From: Actinoallomurus bryophytorum
Lineage (GTDB): Bacteria > Actinomycetota > Actinomycetes > Streptosporangiales > Streptosporangiaceae
Length of the DNA: 64,000 nucleotides
Direction: 5' to 3'
NCBI RefSeq assembly: GCF_006716425.1
Contig: NZ_VFOZ01000003.1
Span: 1-64,000, forward strand
Position 1 is the first letter of the stretch. Each line of letters begins with the position of its first letter. Positions 8,787 to 17,174 of the stretch are shown here, one piece after another. The notes under the pieces are model-generated. The model made no database searches and was not told the DNA's origin. It saw nothing but the letters and a program-made list of their open reading frames with translations. Both the position numbers and the translations under genes were made by a program.

Positions 8787-8811
8787 AGCAGATTTCAAGC
8801 TTATTAATAGC
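8787..8811. promoter_or_regulatory. AT-rich promoter/operator region of deoR gene
   Basis: Between the PfkB stop (8869) and the deoR start (8773) lies a strongly AT-rich stretch. It holds AGCAGAT (8787-8793) and TAATAGC (8805-8811). A similar pair, AGCAGAT (12966-12972) and TGATAGC (12982-12988), lies upstream of the SIS-domain gene that heads the catabolic operon. The spacing differs (11 versus 9 bases), so this is only a candidate shared regulator site. Confidence 0.3.
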
Positions 8812-8868
8812 TGTTTAGCGCTTTATTCGCGCACCGGGACTGCTCATTCGGTCACGCCGGTGGGCGTT

Positions 8869-9831
8869 TCAGCCTGCTCGTGCCCTCGTGACCTGCACCT
8901 GGGCCACGACGGACTCGGCCTCGCCGGCGGTCGGCTGGGCGGCGGTGCCCCCCGCCGCGCGGGTGGACAGCGCGCCGCACGCGCAGCCCCAGGCCAGCGC
9001 GTCGGCGATGTCACGGGACGTCAGCCAGCCCGCCAGGAATCCCGCGTCGAAGCCGTCTCCGGCGCCCACCGTGTCGACCGGAGTGACCAGCGGGCCACGC
9101 GCGCCGACTAGAGCGCCCTCGAACAGCGCCAGGGCGCCCTCCCCGCCGCGCTTGACCACCGGGACCGGGCCGCGCGCCGCCAGCGCGGCCAGGGCCGCGT
9201 GGAGCCCGCCGGCCGGGCCCGGTCGGTCCCCCGTCGCGGAGGCCAGGGCGACCGCCTCGGCCTCATTGGGCAGGACCAGGTCGCAGGCGGCCAGCAGACC
9301 GGGGGAGAGCCGCCACTCACCCGCCGGATCGTCGTTGGTGTCCAGCGAAGTGGAGGCACCCGCACGCCGGAACCCTTCGAGCAGCCCGGCCAGCCCGGCG
9401 GCGAGCCGGGGCTGCAGGAAGTAGGAGGCGGCGTGCACGTGACGCGCCGCCACCGCCGGCACCTGCTCGGGACCGAACGCGGGCAGGCAGCCCGGCGCGG
9501 TCAGGATCGCCCGGTCACCGTCCGGCCGGTTGAGGCACACGGTCAGCGCGGTCGGCAGGCTCTCGTGCCGCACGCATCCGCTGATGTCCACGCCGGCCGT
9601 GGACAGCGTGTCGAGCACGAAGTCCCCGGCCGCGTCCCGGCCGACCATCGCCGCGAGCGCGGTCGACAGCCCGAGCACGGCCGCGCCGTGGGCGACGATC
9701 GCCGCCGACCCGCCCAGGGCCAGCGTGCCGGTGTCGACGAGCGTCTCGGCCTGTCCGGCCGGTGGCGTCTCGGGCGCGCCCGAGACCAGCACGTCGGGGT
9801 TGGCGTCACCGACGACCAGCAGGTCGATCAC
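8869..9831 (-). CDS. PfkB-family sugar (phosphate) kinase
   Basis: 320 residues of the ribokinase/PfkB fold. The N-terminal beta strand reads D-L-L-V-V-G-D-A-N-P-D; the G-G-S-A-A-I substrate segment, the N-E-A-E motif and the C-terminal signature T-V-G-A-G-D-G-F-D-A-G-F with the catalytic Asp are all present. The start is a GTG at 9831 that overlaps the GH4 stop by 4 bases (GTGA), so translation is coupled. In a tagatose-type pathway it would phosphorylate tagatose 6-phosphate to the 1,6-bisphosphate for the aldolase encoded two genes upstream. A 6-kinase acting on the free sugar cannot be excluded from sequence. Confidence 0.85.
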   Translation of the reverse strand: MIDLLVVGDANPDVLVSGAPETPPAGQAETLVDTGTLALGGSAAIVAHGAAVLGLSTALAAMVGRDAAGDFVLDTLSTAGVDISGCVRHESLPTALTVCLNRPDGDRAILTAPGCLPAFGPEQVPAVAARHVHAASYFLQPRLAAGLAGLLEGFRRAGASTSLDTNDDPAGEWRLSPGLLAACDLVLPNEAEAVALASATGDRPGPAGGLHAALAALAARGPVPVVKRGGEGALALFEGALVGARGPLVTPVDTVGAGDGFDAGFLAGWLTSRDIADALAWGCACGALSTRAAGGTAAQPTAGEAESVVAQVQVTRARAG

Positions 9832-11168
9832 GGCTGGAGCGACGAGCGCAACGCGGGCGGCAGGGCGTCCCCGTGCGCCGCCACCATGGCGTCGCAGAGC
9901 GCCCAGATCTCGTCCACGGTCAGCGCCGCCGCGGTGGCGGGGTCGGCCATGGCGGCGTGCCGGATGTGACGCGGGTCGCCCTCGATCGCGGCGGCGACGG
10001 TCAGCTCCACGACGTTCAGGAAGCTCCGGTTCAGCGCGGCCAGCTGCGGCGGCAGCGCCCCCACGTGGTGCGGGTGCACGCCGAGCCGGTCCAGGGTGGC
10101 CGGGACCTCGACGCCCGCGCCCGCGGGCAGGTTGGTGATGAGCCCGGTGTTGGCCGTGGTGACCTGGATGGTGCGAAGTGTGCCGGTGGCCATGCTGTGG
10201 ATGACCTGGGGCGCGTACTCGGCGGCGTCCTCCTCCTCGCGCGGCTCGGGCTCGCGGCCGGCCGCCAGCGCGTCGCGTACGGCGCCGTACTCGGCGAGGT
10301 TGCCCGCGCTGATCCCCACGTAGTCGTCGACCGGGATGCGCAGCCGCTCGATCTCCGCGTCGTGCCGCAGGTACCAGGGCACGTACTCCGAGGAGTGCTC
10401 GCTGGTCTCGGTCGGGTAGTAGCCGAGCCGCCGGTACATGTCGACGCGCACGCGGCGGCGCAGCTCCGGGTCGGCGGCGATCGCCTCGTCCAGCGCCGGA
10501 TACAGGTCGCGTCCCCGGTGCTCCCAGCCCAGGATCCACGCCTGGTGGTTGACCCCGGCCGAGACGACGTCGACCTCCTCGTGCGGAACGCCGACGATCT
10601 CGCACAGGTCGCGTACGGTCCAGTAGACCGAGTGGCAGAGCCCGGCGGCCTTCAGCCCCGGGGCGATCCCGGCGAGGTAGCTCAGGTTCATCGCCATCGG
10701 GTTGGTGTAGTTGAGCAGCCATGCGGCCGGGCACACCGCGGCCATGTCGGCGGCCAGCCCCTCCAGCAGCGGGAACGTCCGCAGCGCGCGGAAGATCCCG
10801 CCGATGCCGAGGGTGTCGCCGATCGTCTGCCGCAGGCCGAACCGCGCGGGCACCTCGAAGTCGGTGACCGTGGCGCTATGACCGCCGACGGCGACCATGT
10901 TCACCACCACCTGCGCGCCCTCCAGGGCGGTGCGGCGGTCGGTGCTGGCGACGATCTGCGGCTTGGCGCCGTGGCGGTCGGCCGTACGGTGCGCCAGGGC
11001 CTCGGCCACCGACAGCCGCTCGGCGTCGATGTCGTGCAGGGCGATCCGCACGCCTCCCAGCTCGGGGAAGGAGAAGATGTCGCGCAGCAGCTGCCGGGTG
11101 AACTCCACCGAGCCTGCGCCGATGAAGACGATGTTGATGGGCGCGTTCGAAGTGCCGTTGCCGGTCAT
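9828..11168 (-). CDS. GH4 family NAD- and metal-dependent glycosidase, alpha-galactosidase (MelA) type
   Basis: 446 residues. The N-terminal Rossmann fold reads I-N-I-V-F-I-G-A-G-S-V-E-F (about 11-23). N-Y-T-N-P-M-A-M-N follows, then the family's diagnostic metal motif: here C178-H-S-V181. In GH4, CHSV marks alpha-galactosidases such as MelA, whereas CN(V/I)P and CD(M/V)P mark 6-phospho-glucosidases. A-G-V-N-H-Q-A-W provides further ligands. No signal peptide, so it is cytoplasmic and acts on an imported oligosaccharide or glycoside by NAD-dependent redox elimination with a divalent metal. It overlaps both neighbours by 4 bases. The exact aglycone, and whether the sugar is galactose or a 2-amino derivative, is open. 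Confidence 0.85.
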   Translation of the reverse strand: MTGNGTSNAPINIVFIGAGSVEFTRQLLRDIFSFPELGGVRIALHDIDAERLSVAEALAHRTADRHGAKPQIVASTDRRTALEGAQVVVNMVAVGGHSATVTDFEVPARFGLRQTIGDTLGIGGIFRALRTFPLLEGLAADMAAVCPAAWLLNYTNPMAMNLSYLAGIAPGLKAAGLCHSVYWTVRDLCEIVGVPHEEVDVVSAGVNHQAWILGWEHRGRDLYPALDEAIAADPELRRRVRVDMYRRLGYYPTETSEHSSEYVPWYLRHDAEIERLRIPVDDYVGISAGNLAEYGAVRDALAAGREPEPREEEDAAEYAPQVIHSMATGTLRTIQVTTANTGLITNLPAGAGVEVPATLDRLGVHPHHVGALPPQLAALNRSFLNVVELTVAAAIEGDPRHIRHAAMADPATAAALTVDEIWALCDAMVAAHGDALPPALRSSLQP

Positions 11169-12022
11169 GCCGTGGAGCCTTCCGGGGGAGTGGAGCGCAG
11201 GACGCCGAGCAGCCGCGCCACCTCGGCCGCGGTGACGTCACGCGCCGCGCCGAGATACTTGCGGGTGTCGACCAGGGCGGGGTCCGCGGCCAGCCGGTCG
11301 CGTACGGCGCCGGTGAACACCTTGTTCAGCTGGGTGGCGATATTGATCTTGGTCATGCCGGCGTCGACGGCGGCGGTCAGATCGGCGTCGGCCACGCCGG
11401 AGGACCCGTGCAGCACCAGCGGGACCGGGACCGCCTCGCGCAGCGCGGCGATGAGGGGCAGGTCCAGGGCGGCGTCACGGGTGAGCATGGCGTGCGAGGT
11501 GCCCACCGCCACGGCGAGTCCGTCCACCCCGGTGGCCGCGACGTACGCCGCGGCCTCGCCGGGGTCGGTACGGGCGCCGGGCGCGTGCACGCCGTCCTTG
11601 CCACCGATCTCCCCGAGCTCGGCCTCGACCCACACGTCCTGGTCATGGCAGAACCGCGCGACCTCGGCGGTGGCGGCGACGTTGTCCTCATAGCCGAGGG
11701 CCGACGCGTCGTACATCACCGACCCGAAGCCCAGGGCGACGGCCTCGTGGACCAGGCCGGTGTCGGTGGCGTGGTCGAGGTGGAGCGCGACCGGCGTACC
11801 GGCGAGCTCGGCGACGGCGCGGGCCGCCATGGCGATCGGCCGGAGCGCGCCGTGGTAGCGGACGGCGTTCTGGCTGAGCTGCAGGATCACCGGCGCGCCC
11901 GCCTGCGACGCGCCCGCGGTGATCGCCTGGGCGTGCTCGATCTGGATGACGTTGAACGCGGCGGCACCGCGCCGCCGGGCACGGGCGGCGCCGACGATGG
12001 CCCCGGTGGGGACGAGTGGCAT
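11165..12022 (-). CDS. Class II ketose-bisphosphate aldolase (tagatose/fructose-1,6-bisphosphate)
   Basis: 285 residues of the KbaY/GatY/FbaA fold. Metal and substrate motifs are L-H-L-D-H-A-T (about 79-85), E-A-E-L-G-E-I-G-G, G-T-S-H-A-M and L-H-G-S-S-G-V, together giving the zinc-binding histidines and the catalytic Asp. It cleaves a ketose 1,6-bisphosphate to dihydroxyacetone phosphate and an aldehyde. The length and the operon (SIS enzyme, PfkB kinase, GH4) favour a tagatose-bisphosphate role over housekeeping glycolysis. It starts 11 bases after the SIS stop, with GAAGGAG upstream of its ATG, and overlaps GH4 by ATGA. Confidence 0.87.
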   Translation of the reverse strand: MPLVPTGAIVGAARARRRGAAAFNVIQIEHAQAITAGASQAGAPVILQLSQNAVRYHGALRPIAMAARAVAELAGTPVALHLDHATDTGLVHEAVALGFGSVMYDASALGYEDNVAATAEVARFCHDQDVWVEAELGEIGGKDGVHAPGARTDPGEAAAYVAATGVDGLAVAVGTSHAMLTRDAALDLPLIAALREAVPVPLVLHGSSGVADADLTAAVDAGMTKINIATQLNKVFTGAVRDRLAADPALVDTRKYLGAARDVTAAEVARLLGVLRSTPPEGSTA

Positions 12023-12033
12023 GGCGCTCCTTC

Positions 12034-12927
12034 TCAGCCGGCGGCCGGGCGCAGGATGACCGAGCGGGACAGGTGCCGTGGGACGTCGGGGTCCAGGCCA
12101 CGGGCGGTCGCCAGCGCGAGGGCCAGGCGCTGGGCCATGATGAGCGACGCCAGCGGGTCGAGGTCGGGCTGGACCCAGAGTCCTCCGGTCGCGGTGACCT
12201 GCTCCTCCAGCCCTTCGGGCGCGGGCCCGAACATCCAGACCGCGGAGCGTTCGTCGGTGATCGCGATCGGCCCGTGCCGGTACTCCTTGGCCGGGTAGGA
12301 CTCCGTCCAGCTCAGTGACGCCTCCCGCATCTTCAGCGCCGCCTCGGCGGCCAGGCCGACGGTCCAGCCCGTCCCCAGGAACGTGAACTGGGTACGGTCG
12401 GTGAGCCCGGCGGGGAGGGCGTCGGCGAGGGCACGCCGGGCGTCGGCGATGGCCTTCGACGGGTCCTGCCCGAGGTGGGCGCGCAGGAGCGTGAGGGTCG
12501 TGGTCGCGAACCGGGTCTGCACGACCGACCGCTCGTCGGCGAAGTCGAGGACGATCACCTCGTCGGCCGCGGTCATGACCGGGGTGGTGGCGTCGGCGGT
12601 GATCGCGGTGGTGGGCACCGCGCCGTGGAGCTCACCGAGCAGGTCGAGCACCTCGGTGGTGGTGCCGGAGCGCGTGAGCGCCAGAACCCGGTCGTAGCGG
12701 CGATGGGAGGGCATCTCCGAGGCCGCGAAGGCGTCCGTCTCGCCCAGGCCCGCGCCCTCTCGCAACGAGGCGTACGCCTGCGCGATGAACAGCGAGGTGC
12801 CGCAGCCGACCACGGCGACGCGTTCGCCGGGCTCGGGCAGACCGGGCAGGGGCGTTGAGGCGAGTTCGGCGGCCCGTTGCCAGCAGTCAGGCTGGTCCGC
12901 GATCTCTGTCTCGACGTGGGTCGTCAC
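12034..12927 (-). CDS. SIS-domain sugar isomerase/deaminase, AgaS-like
   Basis: 297 residues with two SIS domains (about 30-160 and 180-290). The phosphosugar loops read G-C-G-T-S-L-F and T-R-S-G-T-T-T-E in the first, and G-T-G-W-T-V-G-L-A-A-E-A-A-L-K with S-Y-P-A-K-E-Y-R-H-G-P in the second, resembling GlmS C-terminal and AgaS proteins. AgaS enzymes convert galactosamine 6-phosphate to tagatose 6-phosphate and ammonia. I place the start at the GTG at 12927, five bases after GGAG; an upstream ATG at 12990 would add unlike sequence. It heads the operon SIS-aldolase-GH4-PfkB. No deacetylase (AgaA/NagA) or hexosamine kinase is present nearby. Confidence 0.8.
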   Translation of the reverse strand: MTTHVETEIADQPDCWQRAAELASTPLPGLPEPGERVAVVGCGTSLFIAQAYASLREGAGLGETDAFAASEMPSHRRYDRVLALTRSGTTTEVLDLLGELHGAVPTTAITADATTPVMTAADEVIVLDFADERSVVQTRFATTTLTLLRAHLGQDPSKAIADARRALADALPAGLTDRTQFTFLGTGWTVGLAAEAALKMREASLSWTESYPAKEYRHGPIAITDERSAVWMFGPAPEGLEEQVTATGGLWVQPDLDPLASLIMAQRLALALATARGLDPDVPRHLSRSVILRPAAG

Positions 12928-13295
12928 GGCAACTCCGTTCTGGCCGCCCGGCTCGGGCAGCAGTGAGCAGATCTGATGGTTTGATAGCACAACTGCTCAT
13001 AACCGCGCAATGTCTGCGCGAATTACCAGGCGTTCGCGATCGTGGTCGCAGGGCGGATCGGGTGCATGATCGCATTGAGCGTTTCGCCGCCCGTCCGCGT
13101 GTGCCGTTGTGAGGTGGCGCAAGAAGCACGTAATTACTCGCAAGAAATCGAGAGAAATCTGCATGGGTAAATCAGACATGTGAAATATCCCGCTCATGGG
13201 CCTTGTCGGGGGAGAGATGGCGGTTTAGTGTCACGTCACCCTCATGGTGTCCGCTCCACCTCGAGCGCGGCCTCCCCGACAGAAACGAGCATTCG
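12928..13295. other. Divergent intergenic region, 368 bases
   Basis: Holds the promoters for the SIS operon (-) and the GH87-like gene (+). The left part has AGCAGAT (12966) and TGATAGC (12982), also seen upstream of deoR. The part at about 13125-13195 is AT-rich relative to the genome (GTAATTACTCG, GAGAGAAATCTG, GTAAATCAG) and is the likely promoter of the beta-helix gene. I see no convincing small gene. Confidence 0.5.
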
Positions 13296-15344
13296 ATGTC
13301 ACCGAGCACCGCAGGAGCCGTCGCGAGGTGGTCCCGCAGACCCAGGATCGCGGCGATGGTGGCGGCCGTCTTCGGGCTCAGCGTCGCGCTCGGTGGCACG
13401 GCCGTCGCCTCGGGCGCGCATGACGTCCCGGCCCCGGTCGTGACCCGCGCCGCCCTCGACCCCGCACTCGTCGCCGGGCGCGGCGCGACCGCCGGCTTCG
13501 CCGAGCAGGAGGCGGAGAACGCTCCGACGGACGGTACCGTCATCGGCCCGGACCGCGCCGCGTACACGCTCCCGGCCGAGGCGTCCGGCCGCAGTGCGGT
13601 GAAACTGGCGCCCGGACGGCACGTGGAGTTCACGCTGCCGAGCGCGGCCAACGCGATCACCGTGCGGTACAGCATCCCCGACGCCACGGGCGGCGGCGGC
13701 ATCACCGCGCCCCTCGACGTGGCGGTGAACGGCAGGCACCGGGCCACCATGACCCTCACGTCGCAGTACGCGTGGCTGTACAACCAGTACCCGTTCTCCA
13801 ACGACCCGGACGCCGGCCTGCTGCACCCGGACTGGTGGATCACCGAGTGCTCCTGCGTGCCGGCCGACACGACGCCGGCACCGACGATCACCAAGCCGTT
13901 CCGCCCGAACCACTTCTACGACGAGCAGCGCCTGCTGCTCGGCCACACCTACCGTGCGGGCGACAAGATCCGGCTGACGGTCCCCACCGGGAGCAGGGCC
14001 GCGTGGACGGTCGTCGACCTGCTCGACTCACAGCTCGTCGGCGCGCCCCGCGTCAGGCCGGTCGCGGCCAACGTGCTGGCGTTCGGCGCCGACCCGCTCG
14101 GCCGCCGTGACTCCGCCGGTGCGTTCGACCGGGCCATCGCCGCGGCCAGGCGAGGGCACCTCGAGGTCTACGTCCCGCCGGGCACCTACCAGGTGAACCG
14201 CCACATCATCGTCGACGACGTGACCATCGAGGGCGCCGGCAGCTGGTACACGATCATCAAGGGTCACCAGGTCTCCCTCGCCACCCCGGCGCCCGACGGC
14301 TCCGTGCACACCGGCGTCGGTTTCTACGGCAAGGACGCGTCGGCAGGGGGGAGTGAGAACGTCCACCTGTCCGGCTTCGCGATCGAGGGCGACGTACGCG
14401 AGCGGATCGACACCGACCAGGTGAACGGCGTCGGCGGCGCCATGAGCGACTCGACCATCGACGGCCTGTACGTGCACCACACCAAGGTCGGCATGTGGTT
14501 CGACGGCCCGATGACCAGGCTGCGCGTGACGAACAACGTCATCGCCGACCAGATCGCCGACGGTCTCAACTTCCACACCGGCGTCACGGATTCGGTGGTG
14601 TCGAACAACGTGGTCCGCAACTCCGGCGACGACGGCCTCGCCCTGTGGTCGGAGAAGACCGAGGACGCCCGCAACACCTTCTCCCACAACACCGTGCAGA
14701 CGCCGGTCCTCGCGAACGGCATCGCGGTCTACGGGGGCACCGACAACACCGTCTCGGGCAACCTCGTCGCCGATCCCATTCGCGAGGGCAGCGCGATCCA
14801 TGCCGGGTCCCGGTTCGGCGCCGAGGCGTTCACCGGGCACCTGCGGATCAGCGACAACACCACGGTACGTGCCGGCACGTACGAGCTGAACTGGAACATC
14901 GGCCTGGGGGCCATCTGGCTCTACGCACTCGAGAAGAACATCGACGCCGACGTCCAGGTCGTCGGTGACCACTTCCTCGACAACACCTACAACGCGATGA
15001 TGCTGGTCAGCGACTTCCCGGTGAAGGACCTCTACTCGATCACGAACGTCCATTTCAAGGACATCAGAGTCGACGGCACGGGCACCTCGGTGCTCAGCGC
15101 GCGCGTGGCCGGGTCCGCGTCCTTCCAGAACGTCGATGCCCGCAACGTCGGTGCGGTGGGCGTCAACAACTGCGGGTCGTTCCACTTCACCCCGGCCGGC
15201 TCGGAGTTCTCGCTGACCGACCTCGGCGGCAATGACGGGGGCGGCACGACCGGGCCCTGGCTCGCCCCGTGGGAGCTGCCGAACACCATCACCTGCGACG
15301 ATCGCCCGCCGGTCGTCGCGCCGCCCGCACCGTCCACCTGGTGA
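13296..15344 (+). CDS. Secreted GH87-like parallel beta-helix glucanase (alpha-1,3-glucanase/mycodextranase type)
   Basis: 682 residues with a signal peptide (R-R-P-R then a hydrophobic run ending A-V-A-S-G-A). Residues about 60-260 form a CBM35-like module of the type found in GH87 proteins: A-S-G-R-S-A-V, V-E-F-T-L, N-A-I-T-V-R-Y-S-I-P-D, H-F-Y-D-E-Q-R-L-L-L-G. A right-handed beta-helix follows (about 280-640), with the likely catalytic acidic pair in N-S-G-D-D-G-L-A-L-W-S near residue 445. GH87 enzymes hydrolyse alpha-1,3-glucans of fungal walls and dental or plant polymers. I chose ATG 13296 because the signal peptide begins there. Family membership is by pattern; the substrate is inferred. 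Confidence 0.75.
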   Translation: MSPSTAGAVARWSRRPRIAAMVAAVFGLSVALGGTAVASGAHDVPAPVVTRAALDPALVAGRGATAGFAEQEAENAPTDGTVIGPDRAAYTLPAEASGRSAVKLAPGRHVEFTLPSAANAITVRYSIPDATGGGGITAPLDVAVNGRHRATMTLTSQYAWLYNQYPFSNDPDAGLLHPDWWITECSCVPADTTPAPTITKPFRPNHFYDEQRLLLGHTYRAGDKIRLTVPTGSRAAWTVVDLLDSQLVGAPRVRPVAANVLAFGADPLGRRDSAGAFDRAIAAARRGHLEVYVPPGTYQVNRHIIVDDVTIEGAGSWYTIIKGHQVSLATPAPDGSVHTGVGFYGKDASAGGSENVHLSGFAIEGDVRERIDTDQVNGVGGAMSDSTIDGLYVHHTKVGMWFDGPMTRLRVTNNVIADQIADGLNFHTGVTDSVVSNNVVRNSGDDGLALWSEKTEDARNTFSHNTVQTPVLANGIAVYGGTDNTVSGNLVADPIREGSAIHAGSRFGAEAFTGHLRISDNTTVRAGTYELNWNIGLGAIWLYALEKNIDADVQVVGDHFLDNTYNAMMLVSDFPVKDLYSITNVHFKDIRVDGTGTSVLSARVAGSASFQNVDARNVGAVGVNNCGSFHFTPAGSEFSLTDLGGNDGGGTTGPWLAPWELPNTITCDDRPPVVAPPAPSTW

Positions 15345-15498
15345 GACGGCGCGGTCAAGGTGAACATTGGCTGAGCAGCCTGTGACCAGCCTTCTTTAAC
15401 GTTTCTTTGCCTGTAATTTGCCTTTTGCGGGTCAGGTACGCCGCCGAGCGCCGACGGCGTACGACCAGTCGAGCCACCCCGCAGAGGAGAACACCCTT

Positions 15499-16857
15499 AT
15501 GACCTCATCGTCGAGGCTGATCCGCCGTGGCGTCGTCGCCGTGGTCGCCGTGGGAGCGTTGACCGCCGCGGCCCTGCCGACGTTCGCCTCGGGCGGCGAC
15601 CGAAGCTCCGGGCTCCGGTCGGCGATCCAGGACGGGAAGGCGCGCAACGTCATCCTGCTGATCGGTGACGGCATGGGCGACTCGGAGATCACGATCGCCC
15701 GGAACTACGCCAAGGGCGCCGCGGGCCGGCTGGCGATGGACACGCTGCCGCTGACCGGCGAGTACACCACGTACGCGGTGAGCAAGGCCGACCCGAGCAA
15801 GCCGGACTACGTCACCGACTCGGCCGCCAGCGGCACCGGCTGGTCGACCGGCCACAAGACCTACAACGGCGCGATCTCGGTGACGCCGGACGGCAGGCCG
15901 CAGGCCACGGTGCTGGAGCTGGCCAAGAAGGCCGGATTCCGCACCGGCGACGTCTCCACCGCCGAGCTCGGCGACGCCACACCGGCCGTGCTTGCCGCGC
16001 ATGTCGAGGACCGGTCCTGCGAGGGGCCGGCCGACATGGCCAAGTGCCCCCGGCAGGACAAGGTGAACGGCGGTCCGGGCTCGATCTCCGAACAGCAGGT
16101 GCAGACCGGCGCCGACGTCTATCTCGGCGGAGGGAGGGCCCGGTTCGCGCAGACGATCAAGGCGGGCCCCTACCAGGGCAGGACCGTGATCGACCAGGCC
16201 ACGGCGGCGGGTTACGGCGTCGTCACCGATCCAGCCGGGCTGGCCGCGGCCAAGCCGGGGAAGAAGCTGCTCGGCCTGTTCGCCGACGGCAACATGCCAC
16301 TGGAGCAGACCGGCCCACTGGCCAAGGTCGGTGGCACCGAGCCGGCGCGCTGCGCACCCAATGCGGAGTTCGGCGGCCCGCACCTCACCGACATGGCGGG
16401 CAAGGCCCTCCAGCTCCTTGACACCCAGACCAGGCACAGTAAGAAGGGCTTCTTCCTGCAGATCGAGGGCGCGTCGATAGACAAGCAGGACCACGCCGCC
16501 AACCCGTGCGGTCAGATCGGGGAGAACGTGGAGTTCGACAAGGCCGTGAAGGCGGCCCTGGACTACGCCGGCCACCACCGTGACACCCTCGTGGTCGTCA
16601 CCGCGGACCACGGTCACACCAGCCAGATCGTCCCGCTGGAGACCGACAGCCCCGGCCAGACCGCCACGCTCATCACGGCCGACGGCGCCCAGATGAAGAT
16701 CAACTACGCCACCACCAAGCCCGGCGTCTCCCAGGAGCACACCGGCACCGAGGTGCGGATCGCCGCCCAGGGGCCGCAGGCCGCGGGCGTGGTCGGTGTC
16801 ACCGACCAGACCGACCTGTTCCACACCCTCAGCCGCGCCCTCGGGGTCGAGCGCTGA
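15499..16857 (+). CDS. phoA: Secreted alkaline phosphatase, PhoA family
   Basis: 452 residues with a Sec-type signal peptide (S-R-L-I-R-R-G, hydrophobic run to about residue 28). Metal site 1/2 residues lie in G-D-G-M-G-D-S-E; the nucleophile is S108 in D-S-A-A-S-G-T-G. Further ligands are in I-E-G-A-S-I-D-K-Q-D-H-A, T-A-D-H-G-H-T and the His of Q-E-H-T-G-T-E. It is a zinc/magnesium phosphomonoesterase that frees phosphate outside the cell. GAGGAG nine bases before the ATG at 15499 fixes the start. The AT-rich upstream stretch around 15395-15425 is the probable promoter. A strong terminator hairpin follows the stop. Confidence 0.92.
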   Translation: MTSSSRLIRRGVVAVVAVGALTAAALPTFASGGDRSSGLRSAIQDGKARNVILLIGDGMGDSEITIARNYAKGAAGRLAMDTLPLTGEYTTYAVSKADPSKPDYVTDSAASGTGWSTGHKTYNGAISVTPDGRPQATVLELAKKAGFRTGDVSTAELGDATPAVLAAHVEDRSCEGPADMAKCPRQDKVNGGPGSISEQQVQTGADVYLGGGRARFAQTIKAGPYQGRTVIDQATAAGYGVVTDPAGLAAAKPGKKLLGLFADGNMPLEQTGPLAKVGGTEPARCAPNAEFGGPHLTDMAGKALQLLDTQTRHSKKGFFLQIEGASIDKQDHAANPCGQIGENVEFDKAVKAALDYAGHHRDTLVVVTADHGHTSQIVPLETDSPGQTATLITADGAQMKINYATTKPGVSQEHTGTEVRIAAQGPQAAGVVGVTDQTDLFHTLSRALGVER

Positions 16858-16868
16858 GTCGGCACTCC

Positions 16869-16909
16869 GCCTGCCGGGCCGGTCACCCACCACGACCGTC
16901 CCGGCAGGC
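16869..16909 (+). terminator. Terminator hairpin after alkaline phosphatase gene
   Basis: GCCTGCCGGG (16869-16878) pairs perfectly with CCCGGCAGGC (16900-16909). CGGTC/GACCG extend the stem inward around one bulge, leaving a loop of about nine bases. It starts 12 bases after the stop. No T-run follows, as is usual for GC-rich actinobacteria. Confidence 0.75.
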
Positions 16910-17073
16910 TCGGCCGCAACGGCTCTGATCGCGGCGTGTGAAGTCGTTCACCCGCTGAATTCCCCTCGCTTTCTGATGGCGTAGTGGAGAGAATTCGCGA
17001 GTCGCCGGCCCGTCGAGCGCGCCGTCGGTATCGGCTGCGCCCTCGCCCTCGCCGTGCGCGGCGAGGCCCGTCG

Positions 17074-17104
17074 TTGACGGGACGAAACGCCCAACTGGTA
17101 CCAT
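17074..17104 (+). promoter_or_regulatory. Candidate promoter of the YbaB/WXG cassette
   Basis: TTGACG at 17074 and TACCAT at 17099 resemble -35 and -10 hexamers with a 19-base spacer (one or two longer than ideal), about 70 bases before the YbaB start. Inferred from sequence only. Confidence 0.35.
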
Positions 17105-17174
17105 CCCCTAATGTCTACCTGAATTGTTCGGTTACCGGGTGGAGCGGCGTCGTCGGCGAACTGGGGGCTGCGGC

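Larger units (their letters stand above)
16858..17174. other. Intergenic region, 317 bases
   Basis: The left end holds the alkaline phosphatase terminator (16869-16909). The right end has a plausible promoter for the YbaB cassette: TTGACG (17074-17079) and TACCAT (17099-17104), 19 bases apart. Between them is GC-rich sequence, including the repeated CCTCGCC at 17041-17052, in which I see no gene. Confidence 0.5.

Noticed and set aside
12928-12990. N-terminal extension of the SIS gene to an ATG at 12990
   Set aside because: The 21 extra codons have poor composition for this genome and overlap the AT-rich promoter; GTG 12927 has GGAG at the right distance.
15352-15371. Possible PHO box (GTTCACC on the minus strand) before the alkaline phosphatase gene
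   Set aside because: Only one unit is present; PHO boxes need at least two direct 11-base repeats, and none follows in phase.
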